From Bacteroidales bacterium (GTDB lineage: Bacteria > Bacteroidota > Bacteroidia > Bacteroidales > Muribaculaceae): a stretch of DNA of 38,376 nucleotides. The position numbers were made by a program, and so were the translations under genes. The stretch spans positions 122-38,497 of the forward strand of contig JAJBUG010000077.1 in the NCBI GenBank assembly GCA_020860515.1. The letters run 5' to 3'. The notes under the pieces are model-generated. The model did not search any database, had not been told where the DNA came from, and saw nothing but the letters and a program-made list of their open reading frames with translations. Of the stretch, positions 16,701 to 26,566 are shown piece after piece (positions within the stretch are counted from its first letter, which is position 1; each line of letters begins with the position of its first letter).

Positions 16701-16898
16701 CTACCTTTTTTTTGATTGACCAAATTTTTTGTGAGAAATTTTAAAGAAAATTTGAATTTTATCTTGATAGTGGACGCAGCGTACGATTTCGGACAGTCAG
16801 AAATTATCGTAAAAATTTGGTATTTAGCGTTTTGTGAGTTTGGTATGATTTTGGCAAAGAAAGATAAGAAAATAGATAACAACAGTAAAACAACCATA

Positions 16899-18374
16899 AT
16901 GACGATATTACGCTTTTTCATATCATTCCTTTTGGTAGTCGCGACCGTGATGGCTGCGATTGGCCAGCGTGTGATTACTCTTGACGATGCCATTGCATTG
17001 GCGCGCGTCAAGAGTGTCGACGCAGCCGTTGCCCTCAACACTCTGCGCACTGCCTACTGGGAATACCGCACCTACAAGGCTCAATATCTGCCCGAAGTGA
17101 ATTTCACAGCTACCGTGCCCAGCTATGTAAAGAGTTACAGCGCCTATCAGCTCGAAAATGGTTCCTACACATTCGTGCGCAACAATTATCTTGAAATGAA
17201 TGGAGAGCTTTCTATTGACCAGAATATTTCTCTCACCGGAGGCAAAATTTCGTTGAATACTTCACTTGACTTTTTGCGCCAGCTCGATGGGACCAAAGAT
17301 AATAGATATATGTCAATACCTGTGGCGCTTACTCTTAATCAGCCCATTTTTGGCGTGAACACACTGAAATGGGATAGAAAAATCGAACCCGTGCGTTATC
17401 GCGAAGCCCAGGCAGCATTCTTAGAGGCTTCGGAAGATGTGGCCATTTCTGCAATTGGATACTATTTCACAGTACTGCTCAGCAAGGTCGACGTTGAAGT
17501 TGCCCAGCAGAATCTTGCCAATGCGGAAAAGCTTTACGAAGTGGCCAAGGTAAAGCGCAGCATGGGACAAATATCTAAGAATGATTCCCTGCAAATGGAG
17601 CTCAATAGATTGGAGGCCTTATCTACATTGACGTCAGCGCAAAGCAGCTATAAGAGCGCTATGTTCAATCTAAGGTCATTCTTAGGCTTGGAGGAGACTG
17701 ATGAATTTGAAGTAGAGGTGCCAGCTCAGGTATCTCATTCCGAGGTGAATTTCCCCTTGGCCTTGGAAAAGGCACTTGACAACAATGACTTTTCTCTTAA
17801 TATCCGCCGACGCCAACTTGAGGCAGATTACGAAGTGGCCAAAGCTAAAGGCAACTTGCATGAGATAAATCTTTTTGCCCAGGTTGGCTATACTGGCACT
17901 GGCGCCAAATTCCGCGAAGCATATGATCCATTGAAAGACAACCAAATAGTGCGACTTGGCATCCAGATTCCAATCCTTGACTGGGGCAAACGCCGAGGTC
18001 AAGTGAAGGTGGCGGAAAGCAACCGCGAAGTAGTGGCTGCAAAGGTTCGGCAGGAAGAGATGAATTTCAAGCAAGATTTGTTTATTTTAGTTGAGCGATT
18101 CAATAATCAACAGCAACAGGTAGCATTGGCAATGGCTGCTGACCGCATTGCCGAGACGCGTTACAACACAAATGTAGAGACGTATATGTTGGGGCGAATC
18201 TCTACGCTCGACCTCAATGACTCCCAGGTGAAAAAAGATGAAAGCCGCAGTGCCTACATACAGCAGCTATATTATTATTGGTATTACTATTACCAGCTCC
18301 GCAGCCTCACACTATGGGATTTTGCCAAGCAGAGCAATATTGATGCCGATTTCGACAAAATCATCAAGCAATAG
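16899..18374 (+). CDS. TolC-family outer-membrane channel protein
   Basis: A 491-residue protein with signal peptide MTILRFFISFLLVVATVMAA and then the TolC-type start RVITLDDAIALARVKS. Two long helical halves follow (YREAQAAFLEASEDVAISAI near the first, KVRQEEMNFKQDLFILVERF in the second). Short strands lie between them, including FAQVGYTGTGAKF and GIQIPILDWGKRRGQVKVAE. This matches the outer-membrane efflux protein repeat (PF02321). It would form a trimer spanning the outer membrane and periplasm. The open frame extends upstream to 16716, but only the ATG at 16899 places the signal peptide at the N-terminus. No adaptor or pump gene lies beside it, so its partners must be elsewhere. Confidence 0.9.
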   Translation: MTILRFFISFLLVVATVMAAIGQRVITLDDAIALARVKSVDAAVALNTLRTAYWEYRTYKAQYLPEVNFTATVPSYVKSYSAYQLENGSYTFVRNNYLEMNGELSIDQNISLTGGKISLNTSLDFLRQLDGTKDNRYMSIPVALTLNQPIFGVNTLKWDRKIEPVRYREAQAAFLEASEDVAISAIGYYFTVLLSKVDVEVAQQNLANAEKLYEVAKVKRSMGQISKNDSLQMELNRLEALSTLTSAQSSYKSAMFNLRSFLGLEETDEFEVEVPAQVSHSEVNFPLALEKALDNNDFSLNIRRRQLEADYEVAKAKGNLHEINLFAQVGYTGTGAKFREAYDPLKDNQIVRLGIQIPILDWGKRRGQVKVAESNREVVAAKVRQEEMNFKQDLFILVERFNNQQQQVALAMAADRIAETRYNTNVETYMLGRISTLDLNDSQVKKDESRSAYIQQLYYYWYYYYQLRSLTLWDFAKQSNIDADFDKIIKQ

Positions 18375-18394
18375 GGTTGCTTGATTCCACTTTA

Positions 18395-19411
18395 TTAATA
18401 TTTATGCCAACGGCGCAGTTGATCAAATCTATTCCGATGGAGAAAATAATAATCTAAAAGAAGATTTGTTGACGTGTCAAGAATATCTTCCTTGGGATGC
18501 AAAGTGTATTTAGCACGCATCTTAGCGAAATCCCGATGAGCTTTCAATATAGCTTTGGCTTGGGCAAATTGACCCTTGACCAAAAACATTCCCCAAGCAG
18601 CCGTATCAAGCAAACGACGCATAAACAATTTTCGCTTACGTGTAGAATCTGGCAGATTTTTGTGCATCATCAGCAAGTTGTTACGGAAATTGAGATATGT
18701 CTTGCGAGGATTGTCCGCAGGCAAGCTGGCCCCACCAAGATGATACACCGCGCTCTGTGGCACAGCTGCCACTTTATATCCCAAAAGCTGCATTCTCCAA
18801 CAAAGGTCTATTTCCTCCATGTGAGCGAAAAACTCGGGGTCAAGTCCACCAGCTTGCTTATAAATTTTCGTTCGCACCATCAAGGCTGCCCCCGAAGCCC
18901 AAAAAACCTCCATTGGGGTGTTGTATTGCCCGTTATCATTTTCACAAGTGTCAAATATGCGTCCCCGGCAATAAGGATAGCCATGCTTATCGAGAAACCC
19001 TCCGCTTGCACCAGCATATTCAAATTGACCAGAATTCTTGTAGCTCAGTATTTTGGGTTGACACGCCCCACACTTAGGATGCTCCTGCATATATTTGAGC
19101 AAAGGGGAAATCCATCCAGGAGCTGGTGCCACATCACTATTGAGCAATATAGTGTAGGGATAACCTGTGGCTGCGATGGCTCGGTTATACCCCTCAGCGA
19201 AGCCGTAATTTTTATCAAGCAGCAAAACTTCTACTTCTGGGAAGTCTTGCTTTAGAATCTTCACAGAACCATCGGTGCTACCATTGTCAGCTACAATCAC
19301 TCGGGCCAACGAAGAATCAGTATTAGCTATAACTTTAGGCAAGAACTCTTCCAAGAGTTTCTCCCCATTCCAATTCAATATTATTACAGCTATGCTAAGG
19401 TTGTTATCCAT
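18395..19411 (-). CDS. Family 2 glycosyltransferase
   Basis: A 338-residue GT2 enzyme. IAVIILNWNGEKLLEEFLP and VIVADNGSTDGSV start the nucleotide-binding fold, KNYGFAEGYNRAIAA follows, ILLNSDVAPAPGW carries the metal-binding motif, and FFAHMEEIDLCWRMQLLGYK is the acceptor-side signature of rhamnosyl/galactofuranosyl-type GT2 proteins. A C-terminal helical extension is rich in Arg and Lys. It lies six bases downstream of the acyltransferase gene and appears to be the last gene of an mtaB-acyltransferase-GT2 run. The acceptor is unknown; pairing with an LpxL-like gene suggests envelope glycolipid work (inference). It ends 20 bases from the convergent TolC gene. Confidence 0.9.
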   Translation of the reverse strand: MDNNLSIAVIILNWNGEKLLEEFLPKVIANTDSSLARVIVADNGSTDGSVKILKQDFPEVEVLLLDKNYGFAEGYNRAIAATGYPYTILLNSDVAPAPGWISPLLKYMQEHPKCGACQPKILSYKNSGQFEYAGASGGFLDKHGYPYCRGRIFDTCENDNGQYNTPMEVFWASGAALMVRTKIYKQAGGLDPEFFAHMEEIDLCWRMQLLGYKVAAVPQSAVYHLGGASLPADNPRKTYLNFRNNLLMMHKNLPDSTRKRKLFMRRLLDTAAWGMFLVKGQFAQAKAILKAHRDFAKMRAKYTLHPKEDILDTSTNLLLDYYFLHRNRFDQLRRWHKY

Positions 19412-19417
19412 GATAAA

Positions 19418-20317
19418 TTATTCTTTATTCAATGTCACTGGATGCTTCCAACGCTTGTGGCTCCACAGCCATGTAGAGGGATTGCGCTCAATGGATTTTT
19501 CCAAAAGATGGCCATAGGTTGAAGTTACATACCAATCCGGAGTATCAGCTACATTCTCCGTGATCAGATGATTTACAATTTTATAGTGTCCGCGGCTTAC
19601 CTTCTGCATATCCCAATAAATGGCCGCCATGCCCAGGCGCCGCGCAAGTGTCTCGGTGCCAGTAATCATCGCCGTAGGATGATTGAGAAAACGCATCACG
19701 AATGTGGGGTCGCCATGGCTGGGCTTTTGGTCAGCTAAAAATCCTGTGATAGTCACTATTCCATCGCGCCGATAACCTAAGAGCGCACGCAAGGTTTGTT
19801 TCTTGGGTACTGATATGGCTCCGAATCTGCTGCGCACCTTTAGCATCATGCTGTCAAACCAAGTGTCTGCCAGCGGTCTATAAATCTGTAAAAACTTTGA
19901 CTTTTCATTTACTTTTGCCGATGTCCAAAGCGAAATCGAAGTGCCCCATTCCCAGTTGAAAGTATGGGACAGATAACAGGCTATGGATTTGCCGCTCTCC
20001 ATAATGCGGTCAACCATTTCAATGTTTTCAAATACCATTCGGCGTCGCATCTCATCATCGCTAATATGCATCAGCTTGATTGTTTCCACTATATAATCGG
20101 TGAAATTGCGGTAGAATTGTCGCTCGATATGATGTATTTCATGCTTGCTTTTGTCGGGAAATGATTCTGTGAGATTTTTTACGACAATCTTCCTACGATA
20201 TCTCACCACATGGTAAAGAATCACAAACATAATATCACTCAGCCCATATAGTACCCAAAAAGGACATCGAGCCATTCCATGGAGCAACTGTGTCAATATC
20301 CAATGCAACACTTTCAT
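19418..20317 (-). CDS. LpxL/HtrB-like lysophospholipid or lipid A acyltransferase
   Basis: A 299-residue inner-membrane protein of the bacterial lipid A biosynthesis acyltransferase family (PF03279). An N-terminal hydrophobic segment (FWVLYGLSDIMFVILYHVV) is followed by YRRKIVVKNLTESFPDKS, typical of the family. The catalytic HX4E motif is SHTFNWEW (around residue 117-124). Later, FLADQKPSHGDP and the ATETLARRLG-like TETLARRLGMAAIYW match conserved blocks. It would transfer an acyl chain to a lipid A precursor; Bacteroidetes homologues may also acylate other lipids. Its ATG overlaps the mtaB stop by four bases. Confidence 0.9.
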   Translation of the reverse strand: MKVLHWILTQLLHGMARCPFWVLYGLSDIMFVILYHVVRYRRKIVVKNLTESFPDKSKHEIHHIERQFYRNFTDYIVETIKLMHISDDEMRRRMVFENIEMVDRIMESGKSIACYLSHTFNWEWGTSISLWTSAKVNEKSKFLQIYRPLADTWFDSMMLKVRSRFGAISVPKKQTLRALLGYRRDGIVTITGFLADQKPSHGDPTFVMRFLNHPTAMITGTETLARRLGMAAIYWDMQKVSRGHYKIVNHLITENVADTPDWYVTSTYGHLLEKSIERNPSTWLWSHKRWKHPVTLNKE

Positions 20318-21633
20318 ACCAATGTGCCAGAAAATTCAAGGGTTTGAGAATCCAAAGAATCAAGATGGACCTGGGCAATAGTATTGTCAAGCTTGAGGGG
20401 AGCCTCCATATTGACTCTCAAATAATTGTCAGTAAAACCAGCCATGGGCATACCTGCCTTAGGATGCTCCAGTAGCACTGGTTTGGTAGTTCCTACGAAT
20501 CGTTGAGAAAACTCCAAAAGTTTAGCATCACTTACCCGCAACATCAATCGTTCACGCAGGCGCTTTTGCCGTGGTTCCACAGCGTATTCTATTTCTAATG
20601 CCTTTGTGCCAGGGCGTTCGCTGTAAGGGAAAACATGCAAACGAGAAATTGGCAAAGATTCAACAAAGGCCTTGCTCTCAGCAAACAATTCAGGTTTCTC
20701 TCCACGGGCTCCCACAATCAAATCCACTCCTATAAAAGCATCAGGAATAGCCGCCCTAATAGCCTCGATTTTATGGCGGAACAGGGCAGTGTCGTAATGG
20801 CGATGCATTAGACTGAGCACTTCATCGCTGCCGCTTTGCAGGGGTATGTGGAAATGTGGCATGAATCTTTTAGCCTCAGAGGCGCACCAGCCTATGATCT
20901 CGTCGGTGAGCAGGTTGGGTTCAATCGACGAGATGCGGTATCGCTCTATGCCCTCCACCTTATCGAGAGCCCGGATTAGGTCAAAAAATGTATCTTCACC
21001 CCCTTTTCCGAAATCACCAATGTTTACGCCTGTAAGCACTATTTCTTTGCCTCCCTCTTCGGCTACTTTTTCGGCTTGCTTTACCAAATCAGGGATGTTG
21101 CCGCTGCGGCTGCGCCCACGTGCCCGAGGAATGGTGCAGTAGGTGCACCAATAATCACAGCCATCCTGCACTTTCAGGAAATAACGTGTGCGGTCGCCTC
21201 GGCTGCACGATGGCTCAAAGTTGCGCAGGTCATGCAGTGGCTGCACGTAGGTTGATGGCTGGTGTGTTTCAAGCCATTGATCAAGATATGTGCTGAGTTG
21301 CAGCTTTTGATTGCTGCCAGCCACCACTGCCACTCCCTCAAGCTCGGCCACCTCCTGACTCTTGAGCTGGGCATAGCATCCTGTGACTAATATAGGTGCA
21401 TTGGGATATAAGCGATGCAGCTTGCGGATAGTTTGTCTGCATTTCTTGTCAGCTATTTCGGTGACCGAGCATGTGTTCACCACCACTATGTCGGGCGTCT
21501 CGCCTGCTATGGCGCGGCGTATGCCACGGTCGGCCAGCAATTGCGCCACCGTGGAGGTCTCGGCGAAATTGAGTTTGCAGCCAAAAGTGTGGTAGAGGGC
21601 TGTGCGTGTGCCAAATGTTGAGTTGTCGATCAT
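20314..21633 (-). CDS. mtaB: tRNA t6A37 methylthiotransferase MtaB
   Basis: A 439-residue radical-SAM enzyme that converts t6A37 to ms2t6A in tRNAs. HTFGCKLNFAETSTVAQLL near the start (TLGCKxN-type) identifies MtaB rather than MiaB or RimO. MTTase cysteines lie at about 19, 55 and 86, and the radical-SAM motif CDYWCTYC supplies Cys159, Cys163 and Cys166 followed by RARGRSRS. The frame extends to a GTG at 21651, but a -7 box at 21654-21661 would start transcription at or inside that GTG. I therefore chose the ATG at 21633, preceded by GAAAAAG. It is first in a minus-strand run with an LpxL-like acyltransferase and a GT2. Confidence 0.94.
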   Translation of the reverse strand: MIDNSTFGTRTALYHTFGCKLNFAETSTVAQLLADRGIRRAIAGETPDIVVVNTCSVTEIADKKCRQTIRKLHRLYPNAPILVTGCYAQLKSQEVAELEGVAVVAGSNQKLQLSTYLDQWLETHQPSTYVQPLHDLRNFEPSCSRGDRTRYFLKVQDGCDYWCTYCTIPRARGRSRSGNIPDLVKQAEKVAEEGGKEIVLTGVNIGDFGKGGEDTFFDLIRALDKVEGIERYRISSIEPNLLTDEIIGWCASEAKRFMPHFHIPLQSGSDEVLSLMHRHYDTALFRHKIEAIRAAIPDAFIGVDLIVGARGEKPELFAESKAFVESLPISRLHVFPYSERPGTKALEIEYAVEPRQKRLRERLMLRVSDAKLLEFSQRFVGTTKPVLLEHPKAGMPMAGFTDNYLRVNMEAPLKLDNTIAQVHLDSLDSQTLEFSGTLV

Positions 21634-21653
21634 CGTAAATTGCTTTTTCACTG

Positions 21654-21661
21654 CAAAATTA
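21654..21661 (-). promoter_or_regulatory. -7 box of mtaB
   Basis: TAATTTTG on the minus strand, 20 bases before the chosen ATG. It decides against the upstream GTG start. Confidence 0.65.
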
Positions 21662-21694
21662 CAAAATAATGGTTATAGATTGCCGTTTTTTAAG

Positions 21695-21702
21695 TAATTT
21701 TG
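21695..21702 (+). promoter_or_regulatory. -7 box of the fused ketoisomerase/aminotransferase gene
   Basis: TAATTTTG, 33 bases before the ATG at 21736 and divergent from the mtaB promoter only 33 bases away. The -33 element is not clear. Confidence 0.6.
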
Positions 21703-21735
21703 TAAATTATTCGTAATTTAATTGACATTGCTTGC

Positions 21736-23295
21736 ATGGAAAGAGAAGATTTCAAGCCAAGATTAATAGATATACCCCGAGTTTGTGACCCAAGGGGCAA
21801 CCTATCGTTCTTGCAGCGCCCTGGCTGCCTGCCCTTCGATGTGAAGCGGGTATATTACCTCTACGACGTGCCCTGCGACTCCGAGCGCGGTGGGCATAGC
21901 CATCGCGAGGTAAGCGAGGTATTGGTGGCTATAAGCGGGGCCTTTGATGTAACGGTAGAGAATGGCGATGGTCTTACCACATTCACTCTCAATCGACCTT
22001 ACCAAGGCTTGTTGCTTCCTGCAGGAGTATGGCGAACGCTTGAAAATTTCACCTCGGGTGCCGTGTGCTTGGTAATAGCGTCGGGGCTGTACGATGAAGC
22101 TGAATATGTGCGGGAATATGAAGAATTCCAAGCCATCACAAAAGCGCGAATTGAAGCACAGAACCCTCCTAAGCGATATCCTTTCTTGGATCTTGGAACA
22201 GTAAACGAACCATACAAGCAAGGCATGAAGGATGCGGCATGCCGAGTGATAGATAGCGGCCGATATATTGGTGGAAAAGAAGTAGAGGATTTTGAAAAGG
22301 ATTTGGCTGAGTTATGCCAGGTACCATATGCAGTGGGCGTGAGCAACGGGCTTGATGCCTTGCGTCTGATTTTGCGTGCCTTTATCGACCTTGGCCGATT
22401 AAAGCCAGGCGATGAGGTGATAGTGCCAGCTGATACTTATGTAGCCACGGTTTTGGCTGTGACCGACAATGGCCTGGTGCCTGTGTTTGCCGATGTGGAC
22501 TTGGACACAATGAATCTTGATCCAAAAGCGGTTGAAAAAGCAATTACTGAGCGTACGCGCGCGATTATGCCTGTGCATCTTTATGGTCGAGTCAGCTGGG
22601 ATGAAGATTTGTCAGCATTAGCTCGAAAGCACAATCTGCATGTGATCGAGGATAATGCCCAGGGCATAGGAGCTCGGTCTTCAGTACCCGGGCTTTTTGG
22701 CACTGACATTACCGGCGGTTTAGGCCACGCTGCAGGCAATAGCTTCTATCCCACTAAAAATCTTGGAGCTCTCGGAGATGCCGGAGCAGTTACCACCCAT
22801 GATGCAGAACTGGCATCAGCCGTACGTGCTCTGCGGAATTATGGCACTGACCGTCTCTACCACAATATTTATGCGGGCCTGAATTGCCGCCTTGACCCTA
22901 TCCAGGCGGCTATGATGCGAGTGAAGTTGCCCTCTTTATCCAAAGACAATGAACAGCGACGACAGTTGGCTCGGATTTACGATGCAGAAATCACAAATCC
23001 CAAAGTAAAGAAGCCCCTCTTGGGAGGAGAAGATTGCATTTGGCATCAGTATGTGGTGCGTGTGGAAGATAGAGATGCTTTCCGCCAGTATCTGCTCGAC
23101 CATGGAGTAGAAACGGCAGTGCATTACCCAGAACCGCCCTACAAGCAGCCATGCTATGCTCAATATTCAAGCGTAAATTGTCCTAATGCTGATTTGATTG
23201 ATGCCACTTGTGTAAGCCTGCCTATCACATCATGCACTTCGCCAGATGATGCGCGCGCTATTTCTTCAATTATAAATGGCTATCTAAAGATATGA
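21736..23295 (+). CDS. Fused dTDP-sugar 3,4-ketoisomerase (FdtA-like) and DegT-family aminotransferase (FdtB-like)
   Basis: A 519-residue two-domain protein. Residues about 8-135 form a WxcM/FdtA-type cupin with [11 protein letters not shown] and [20 protein letters not shown] (catalytic His54 and His56). Residues about 147-519 form a DegT/DnrJ/EryC1 PLP-dependent aminotransferase with [24 protein letters not shown] [23 protein letters not shown] (Asp306) and [17 protein letters not shown] (PLP lysine Lys341). Together they would turn dTDP-4-keto-6-deoxyglucose into the 3-keto isomer and then a 3-amino sugar, as FdtA and FdtB do on the way to Fuc3NAc or Qui3NAc. Both active sites look intact. 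The upstream (rmlA/rmlB) and downstream acetyltransferase genes are not in the window. Confidence 0.9.
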   Translation: MEREDFKPRLIDIPRVCDPRGNLSFLQRPGCLPFDVKRVYYLYDVPCDSERGGHSHREVSEVLVAISGAFDVTVENGDGLTTFTLNRPYQGLLLPAGVWRTLENFTSGAVCLVIASGLYDEAEYVREYEEFQAITKARIEAQNPPKRYPFLDLGTVNEPYKQGMKDAACRVIDSGRYIGGKEVEDFEKDLAELCQVPYAVGVSNGLDALRLILRAFIDLGRLKPGDEVIVPADTYVATVLAVTDNGLVPVFADVDLDTMNLDPKAVEKAITERTRAIMPVHLYGRVSWDEDLSALARKHNLHVIEDNAQGIGARSSVPGLFGTDITGGLGHAAGNSFYPTKNLGALGDAGAVTTHDAELASAVRALRNYGTDRLYHNIYAGLNCRLDPIQAAMMRVKLPSLSKDNEQRRQLARIYDAEITNPKVKKPLLGGEDCIWHQYVVRVEDRDAFRQYLLDHGVETAVHYPEPPYKQPCYAQYSSVNCPNADLIDATCVSLPITSCTSPDDARAISSIINGYLKI

Positions 23296-24050
23296 AAATT
23301 ACCTTTTTGGGCACTGGCACCTCTACGGGAGTACCTGTCGTAAGGTGCCATTGCGAAACTTGTGAATCTGCCGACCCTCGCGACAAACGCCTGCGCTGCT
23401 CTGCCTTGGTTGAAACTGAGGGCAAGTGCTTGCTCATTGACTGCGGACCCGACCTGCGCGCCCAACTGCTCAACAATCATATCGAACATATTGATGCTCT
23501 GCTTATCACCCACAGCCATTACGACCACGTTGGGGGCATAGATGACATGCGTCCATTTTGCCATCGCAGCAAATATCCCTTTCCTACTTTTTGTCAGGCA
23601 GATGTGGCGCGCGATTTGCGTGCACGGGTGCCATACTGCTTCCGCGAGCATCTTTATCCTGGCGTCCCCACCTTCAATCTCCACGATATCGAGGCTGGGG
23701 TTCCTTTCAAAGCTGCTGACGTAAAAGTGATGCCGCTGCGAGTATGGCATGCCAAGTTACCTATCCTTGGCTTCCGCATAGGCAAATTGGCCTACATCAC
23801 CGATGCTAAAACCATACCCGACGAAACCTACGAAGCTCTCCAAGGCATTGACACACTCGTAATAAATGCCTTGCGCCTCAAAGAGCACCCTACTCACATG
23901 TCACTTTCCGAATCATTAAATGCCATCGATCGTATTCAGCCTCGCCAGGCCTATCTTACCCACATGAGCGATGGCATGCCTCCACATGCAAAAGTAGAGC
24001 TACCCGCTGGGATAGCTCTATCTTATGATGGTCTTCAAATAGAAATCTGA
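23292..24050 (+). CDS. Metallo-beta-lactamase-fold hydrolase (PhnP/RNase Z-like subgroup)
   Basis: A 252-residue cytosolic MBL-fold protein. It begins [16 protein letters not shown] and carries the metal motif [14 protein letters not shown] (HxHxDH) near residue 76. Further ligands are the histidine in [18 protein letters not shown], and a final TH in [26 protein letters not shown] near 17-33 holds a small cysteine cluster seen in PhnP-like phosphodiesterases. It probably cleaves a phosphodiester, but the substrate cannot be told. Its start overlaps the preceding stop by four bases, so the two genes are translated together, although a shared pathway is not evident. Confidence 0.88.
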   Translation: MKITFLGTGTSTGVPVVRCHCETCESADPRDKRLRCSALVETEGKCLLIDCGPDLRAQLLNNHIEHIDALLITHSHYDHVGGIDDMRPFCHRSKYPFPTFCQADVARDLRARVPYCFREHLYPGVPTFNLHDIEAGVPFKAADVKVMPLRVWHAKLPILGFRIGKLAYITDAKTIPDETYEALQGIDTLVINALRLKEHPTHMSLSESLNAIDRIQPRQAYLTHMSDGMPPHAKVELPAGIALSYDGLQIEI

Positions 24051-24178
24051 ATTCATGTACATCCATGGTTATGTGTCTTTTTAGGTTCTTTACATACATA
24101 AACAACGCATTTTCTTACCTCTAAGTTCAATTTATCATTTTTTAATAAGTTATCAGCCATGAATTAAAAAAAAATTTG

Positions 24179-24186
24179 TAACTTTG
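24179..24186 (+). promoter_or_regulatory. -7 box of the sialic acid operon
   Basis: TAACTTTG, a perfect match preceded by an A-tract. It leaves a leader of about 75 nt before the transporter ATG. Nothing else recognisable lies in the 217-bp gap 24051-24267. Confidence 0.7.
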
Positions 24187-24267
24187 TGGCATAATTGTTC
24201 CCGCATATTCGCTTCTTTCAGCAGGGGGATAATCTAAATACCATAATAACCAATTTTTGACCAACCA

Positions 24268-25557
24268 ATGACTCTTCACAATCGCAAATTTTACCCTTGG
24301 ATGGTAGTGGGACTGCTCTGGATAGTTGCATTGCTCAACTATATGGATCGCCAAATGCTCTCTACCATGCAAGTATCAATTGGCCACACCATCACGCCAC
24401 TCCAGGACCCCCGCACTTTTGGCTGGGTAATGTCAATCTTCCTATGGGTCTATGGCATCATGAGCCCCTTCTCTGGCATTATCGCTGACCGCCTCAATCG
24501 CAAATGGCTGATTGTTGGTTCACTTGGAGTATGGAGCGCAGTCACATCGCTTATGGGTACCTGCGGACCTGACGACTACCACTATTTCGTTGGGCTGCGT
24601 GCGCTGATGGGCGTTAGCGAAGCCCTTTATATCCCAGCCGCCCTATCTCTCATTGCCGAATATTTCACTGGCGGAGCGCGGAGCCTTGCCATTGGCATCC
24701 ACATGACGGGCCTCTACATGGGCCAGGCTCTCGGCGGATTTGGCGCAACAATAGCCGACAGCCTGTCATGGCAAGCCACATTTCATTGGTTTGGAATCAT
24801 AGGCATCGCTTATGCCTTAGTATTAGTGGTATTGTTGCGTGAAAAGCGCACACCGGCTCCAAAAGTCGCCGCTTCCAACAAGCTGCCATCAGAGACCATC
24901 CTTAAAAGCCTTGGCATGATACTTGCCAACATAGCTTTTTGGGTTATTCTCTTCTTCTTTGCAGCTATATCGCTCCCTGGCTGGGCCACAAAGAATTGGC
25001 TCCCCACCCTATTCAGCGACAGCCTTAATCTCGATCTGGCCACCGCTGGCCCAATAGCCACCATCTCGATAGCAGTAAGCTCGTTCATAGGCGTGATGGT
25101 AGGCGGTCCGCTATCCGACCGCTGGGTTAAGCGCAACATCAGAGGTCGCATTTACACCAGCGCTATCGGCATTGCCATGATGATTCCAGCATTGGTGCTC
25201 ATGGGATTTGGCCATAACCTGTGGGCAGCCATTTCGGCAGCTTTGTTCTTTGGATTAGGTTATGGCATGTATGATGCCAACAATATGCCAATCCTCTGCC
25301 AATTCGTGCCCACTCATCAGCGTGCCACTGCCTACGGACTCATGAATACCGTAGGAGTAATAGCTGGCGCCCTTACCACTATGGCTCTTGGCGCTATTGC
25401 CGAAAGCTACGGGCTCGGTTTTGGCTTTGCATTGATGGCAGGAGTGCTTGTAGTGGCCCTTACATTGCAACTCACAATGCTCAAGCCTACCACCGACAAT
25501 ATGGAATATACTCCTAACCAAATACAAAATCCCAATTTAGCGCCTGCCGACGCATAA
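24268..25557 (+). CDS. nanT: MFS transporter, probable sialic acid importer
   Basis: A 429-residue protein with about twelve membrane helices. The MFS signature between helices 2 and 3 reads GIIADRLNRKWLI, and a second copy is GGPLSDRWVKRNIRGR. The N-terminal VALLNYMDRQMLSTM pattern is typical of the anion:cation symporter-like group. It heads an operon with sialic acid lyase, epimerase and an esterase/mutarotase, which fits the Bacteroidetes NanT that imports N-acetylneuraminate across the inner membrane. Substrate assignment is from context; a uronate or other acidic sugar is the main alternative. It has a clear promoter and a 48-bp gap to the lyase gene. Confidence 0.85.
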   Translation: MTLHNRKFYPWMVVGLLWIVALLNYMDRQMLSTMQVSIGHTITPLQDPRTFGWVMSIFLWVYGIMSPFSGIIADRLNRKWLIVGSLGVWSAVTSLMGTCGPDDYHYFVGLRALMGVSEALYIPAALSLIAEYFTGGARSLAIGIHMTGLYMGQALGGFGATIADSLSWQATFHWFGIIGIAYALVLVVLLREKRTPAPKVAASNKLPSETILKSLGMILANIAFWVILFFFAAISLPGWATKNWLPTLFSDSLNLDLATAGPIATISIAVSSFIGVMVGGPLSDRWVKRNIRGRIYTSAIGIAMMIPALVLMGFGHNLWAAISAALFFGLGYGMYDANNMPILCQFVPTHQRATAYGLMNTVGVIAGALTTMALGAIAESYGLGFGFALMAGVLVVALTLQLTMLKPTTDNMEYTPNQIQNPNLAPADA

Positions 25558-25605
25558 TGTCACCCATGCAACCGCGTCAGCTTAGCAAAATAAAAACACA
25601 AATAT

Positions 25606-26526
25606 ATGGAAAAGATTACCGGACTGATCGACGCTCCTTTCACACCGTTCTATCCTAATGGAGAAGTTAACTACGAACCTATTCCACAATATGCCAAGAT
25701 GCTCAAAGAAAATGGTCTGCAAGGCGTTTTCATCAATGGCTCATCGGGCGAAGGTTATATGCTTACCGACGACGAGCGTAAGCGCTTGGCCGAAGCTTGG
25801 GAAGCCGCTGCCCCCGAGGGATTCAAAGTCATCGTGCATGTGGGCAGTTGCTGCGCCAAGTCGAGCCGCGAGCTTGCTGAGCACGCAGCCAAGATAGGAG
25901 CATGGGGCATAGGGGCTATGGCTCCTCCATTCCCAAAAATCAACCGCATCGAGGAGTTGGTGGATTATATCAAGATGATAGCAGCTGGCGCGCCCCAGCT
26001 CCCCTTCTATTACTATCATATTCCAGCCTTCAACGGTGCCTATCTGCCAATGACCAAATTGCTTGAGGCCGTTGACGGAAGAGTGCCCAACTTCGCTGGC
26101 ATCAAATACACTTACGAGAGCCTTTACGAGTACAACCAATGCCGCCTTTACAAAAATGGCAAATTCGATATGCTCCACGGCCAGGATGAAACCATATTGC
26201 CCTCACTGGCCCAAGGTGGAGCTCAAGGAGGAATCGGAGGCACTACAAATTACAATGGACGCGAACTGGTGGCTATAATTGATGCTTGGAAGCGCGGTGA
26301 TATCGAGGCTGCCCGCGAGCATCAGAATTTTGCTCAAGATGTAATCAATGTGATTTGCAAATACCGTGGCAACATCGTGGGAGGAAAGCGCATTATGAAA
26401 CTTATCGGCCTTGACCTTGGCAAGAATCGCACTCCATTCCAAAATATGACTGATGCCGAAGAGGCTCAAATGCGTGCCGACCTCGAAGCTATCAATTTCT
26501 TCGACCGCTGCAATAGAATATCATAA
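25606..26526 (+). CDS. nanA: N-acetylneuraminate lyase
   Basis: A 306-residue class I aldolase of the DHDPS/NAL family that splits Neu5Ac into ManNAc and pyruvate in the cytoplasm. Key residues are visible: the pyruvate-binding GSSGE at 45-49, catalytic Tyr137 in FYYYHIPAF, and the Schiff-base Lys167 in AGIKYT. GGIGGTTNYNG is the lyase-type carboxylate/hydroxyl-binding loop. The length is normal. It is the second gene of the sialic acid operon, 40 bases before the epimerase ATG. Confidence 0.95.
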   Translation: MEKITGLIDAPFTPFYPNGEVNYEPIPQYAKMLKENGLQGVFINGSSGEGYMLTDDERKRLAEAWEAAAPEGFKVIVHVGSCCAKSSRELAEHAAKIGAWGIGAMAPPFPKINRIEELVDYIKMIAAGAPQLPFYYYHIPAFNGAYLPMTKLLEAVDGRVPNFAGIKYTYESLYEYNQCRLYKNGKFDMLHGQDETILPSLAQGGAQGGIGGTTNYNGRELVAIIDAWKRGDIEAAREHQNFAQDVINVICKYRGNIVGGKRIMKLIGLDLGKNRTPFQNMTDAEEAQMRADLEAINFFDRCNRIS

Positions 26527-26566
26527 TCAGCCACAGGTGCTAATGCTTCACCGTAGCAATTTTTAT

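Noticed and set aside
16716..16898. 61-residue N-terminal extension of the TolC-type protein
   Set aside because: The signal peptide begins at the ATG at 16899; the extension would bury it and runs through promoter-like AT-rich DNA.
18395..21633. mtaB, acyltransferase and GT2 considered as one dedicated glycolipid pathway
   Set aside because: Close spacing shows likely co-transcription, but mtaB acts on tRNA; a shared pathway cannot be supported.
21634..21651. GTG start of mtaB
   Set aside because: A -7 box ends three bases before it, so the transcript would begin at or inside the codon; the ATG at 21633 has a usable leader.
26453..26566. 38-residue extension of the epimerase inside nanA
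   Set aside because: It overlaps the lyase coding region, and the family N-terminus begins at the ATG at 26567.
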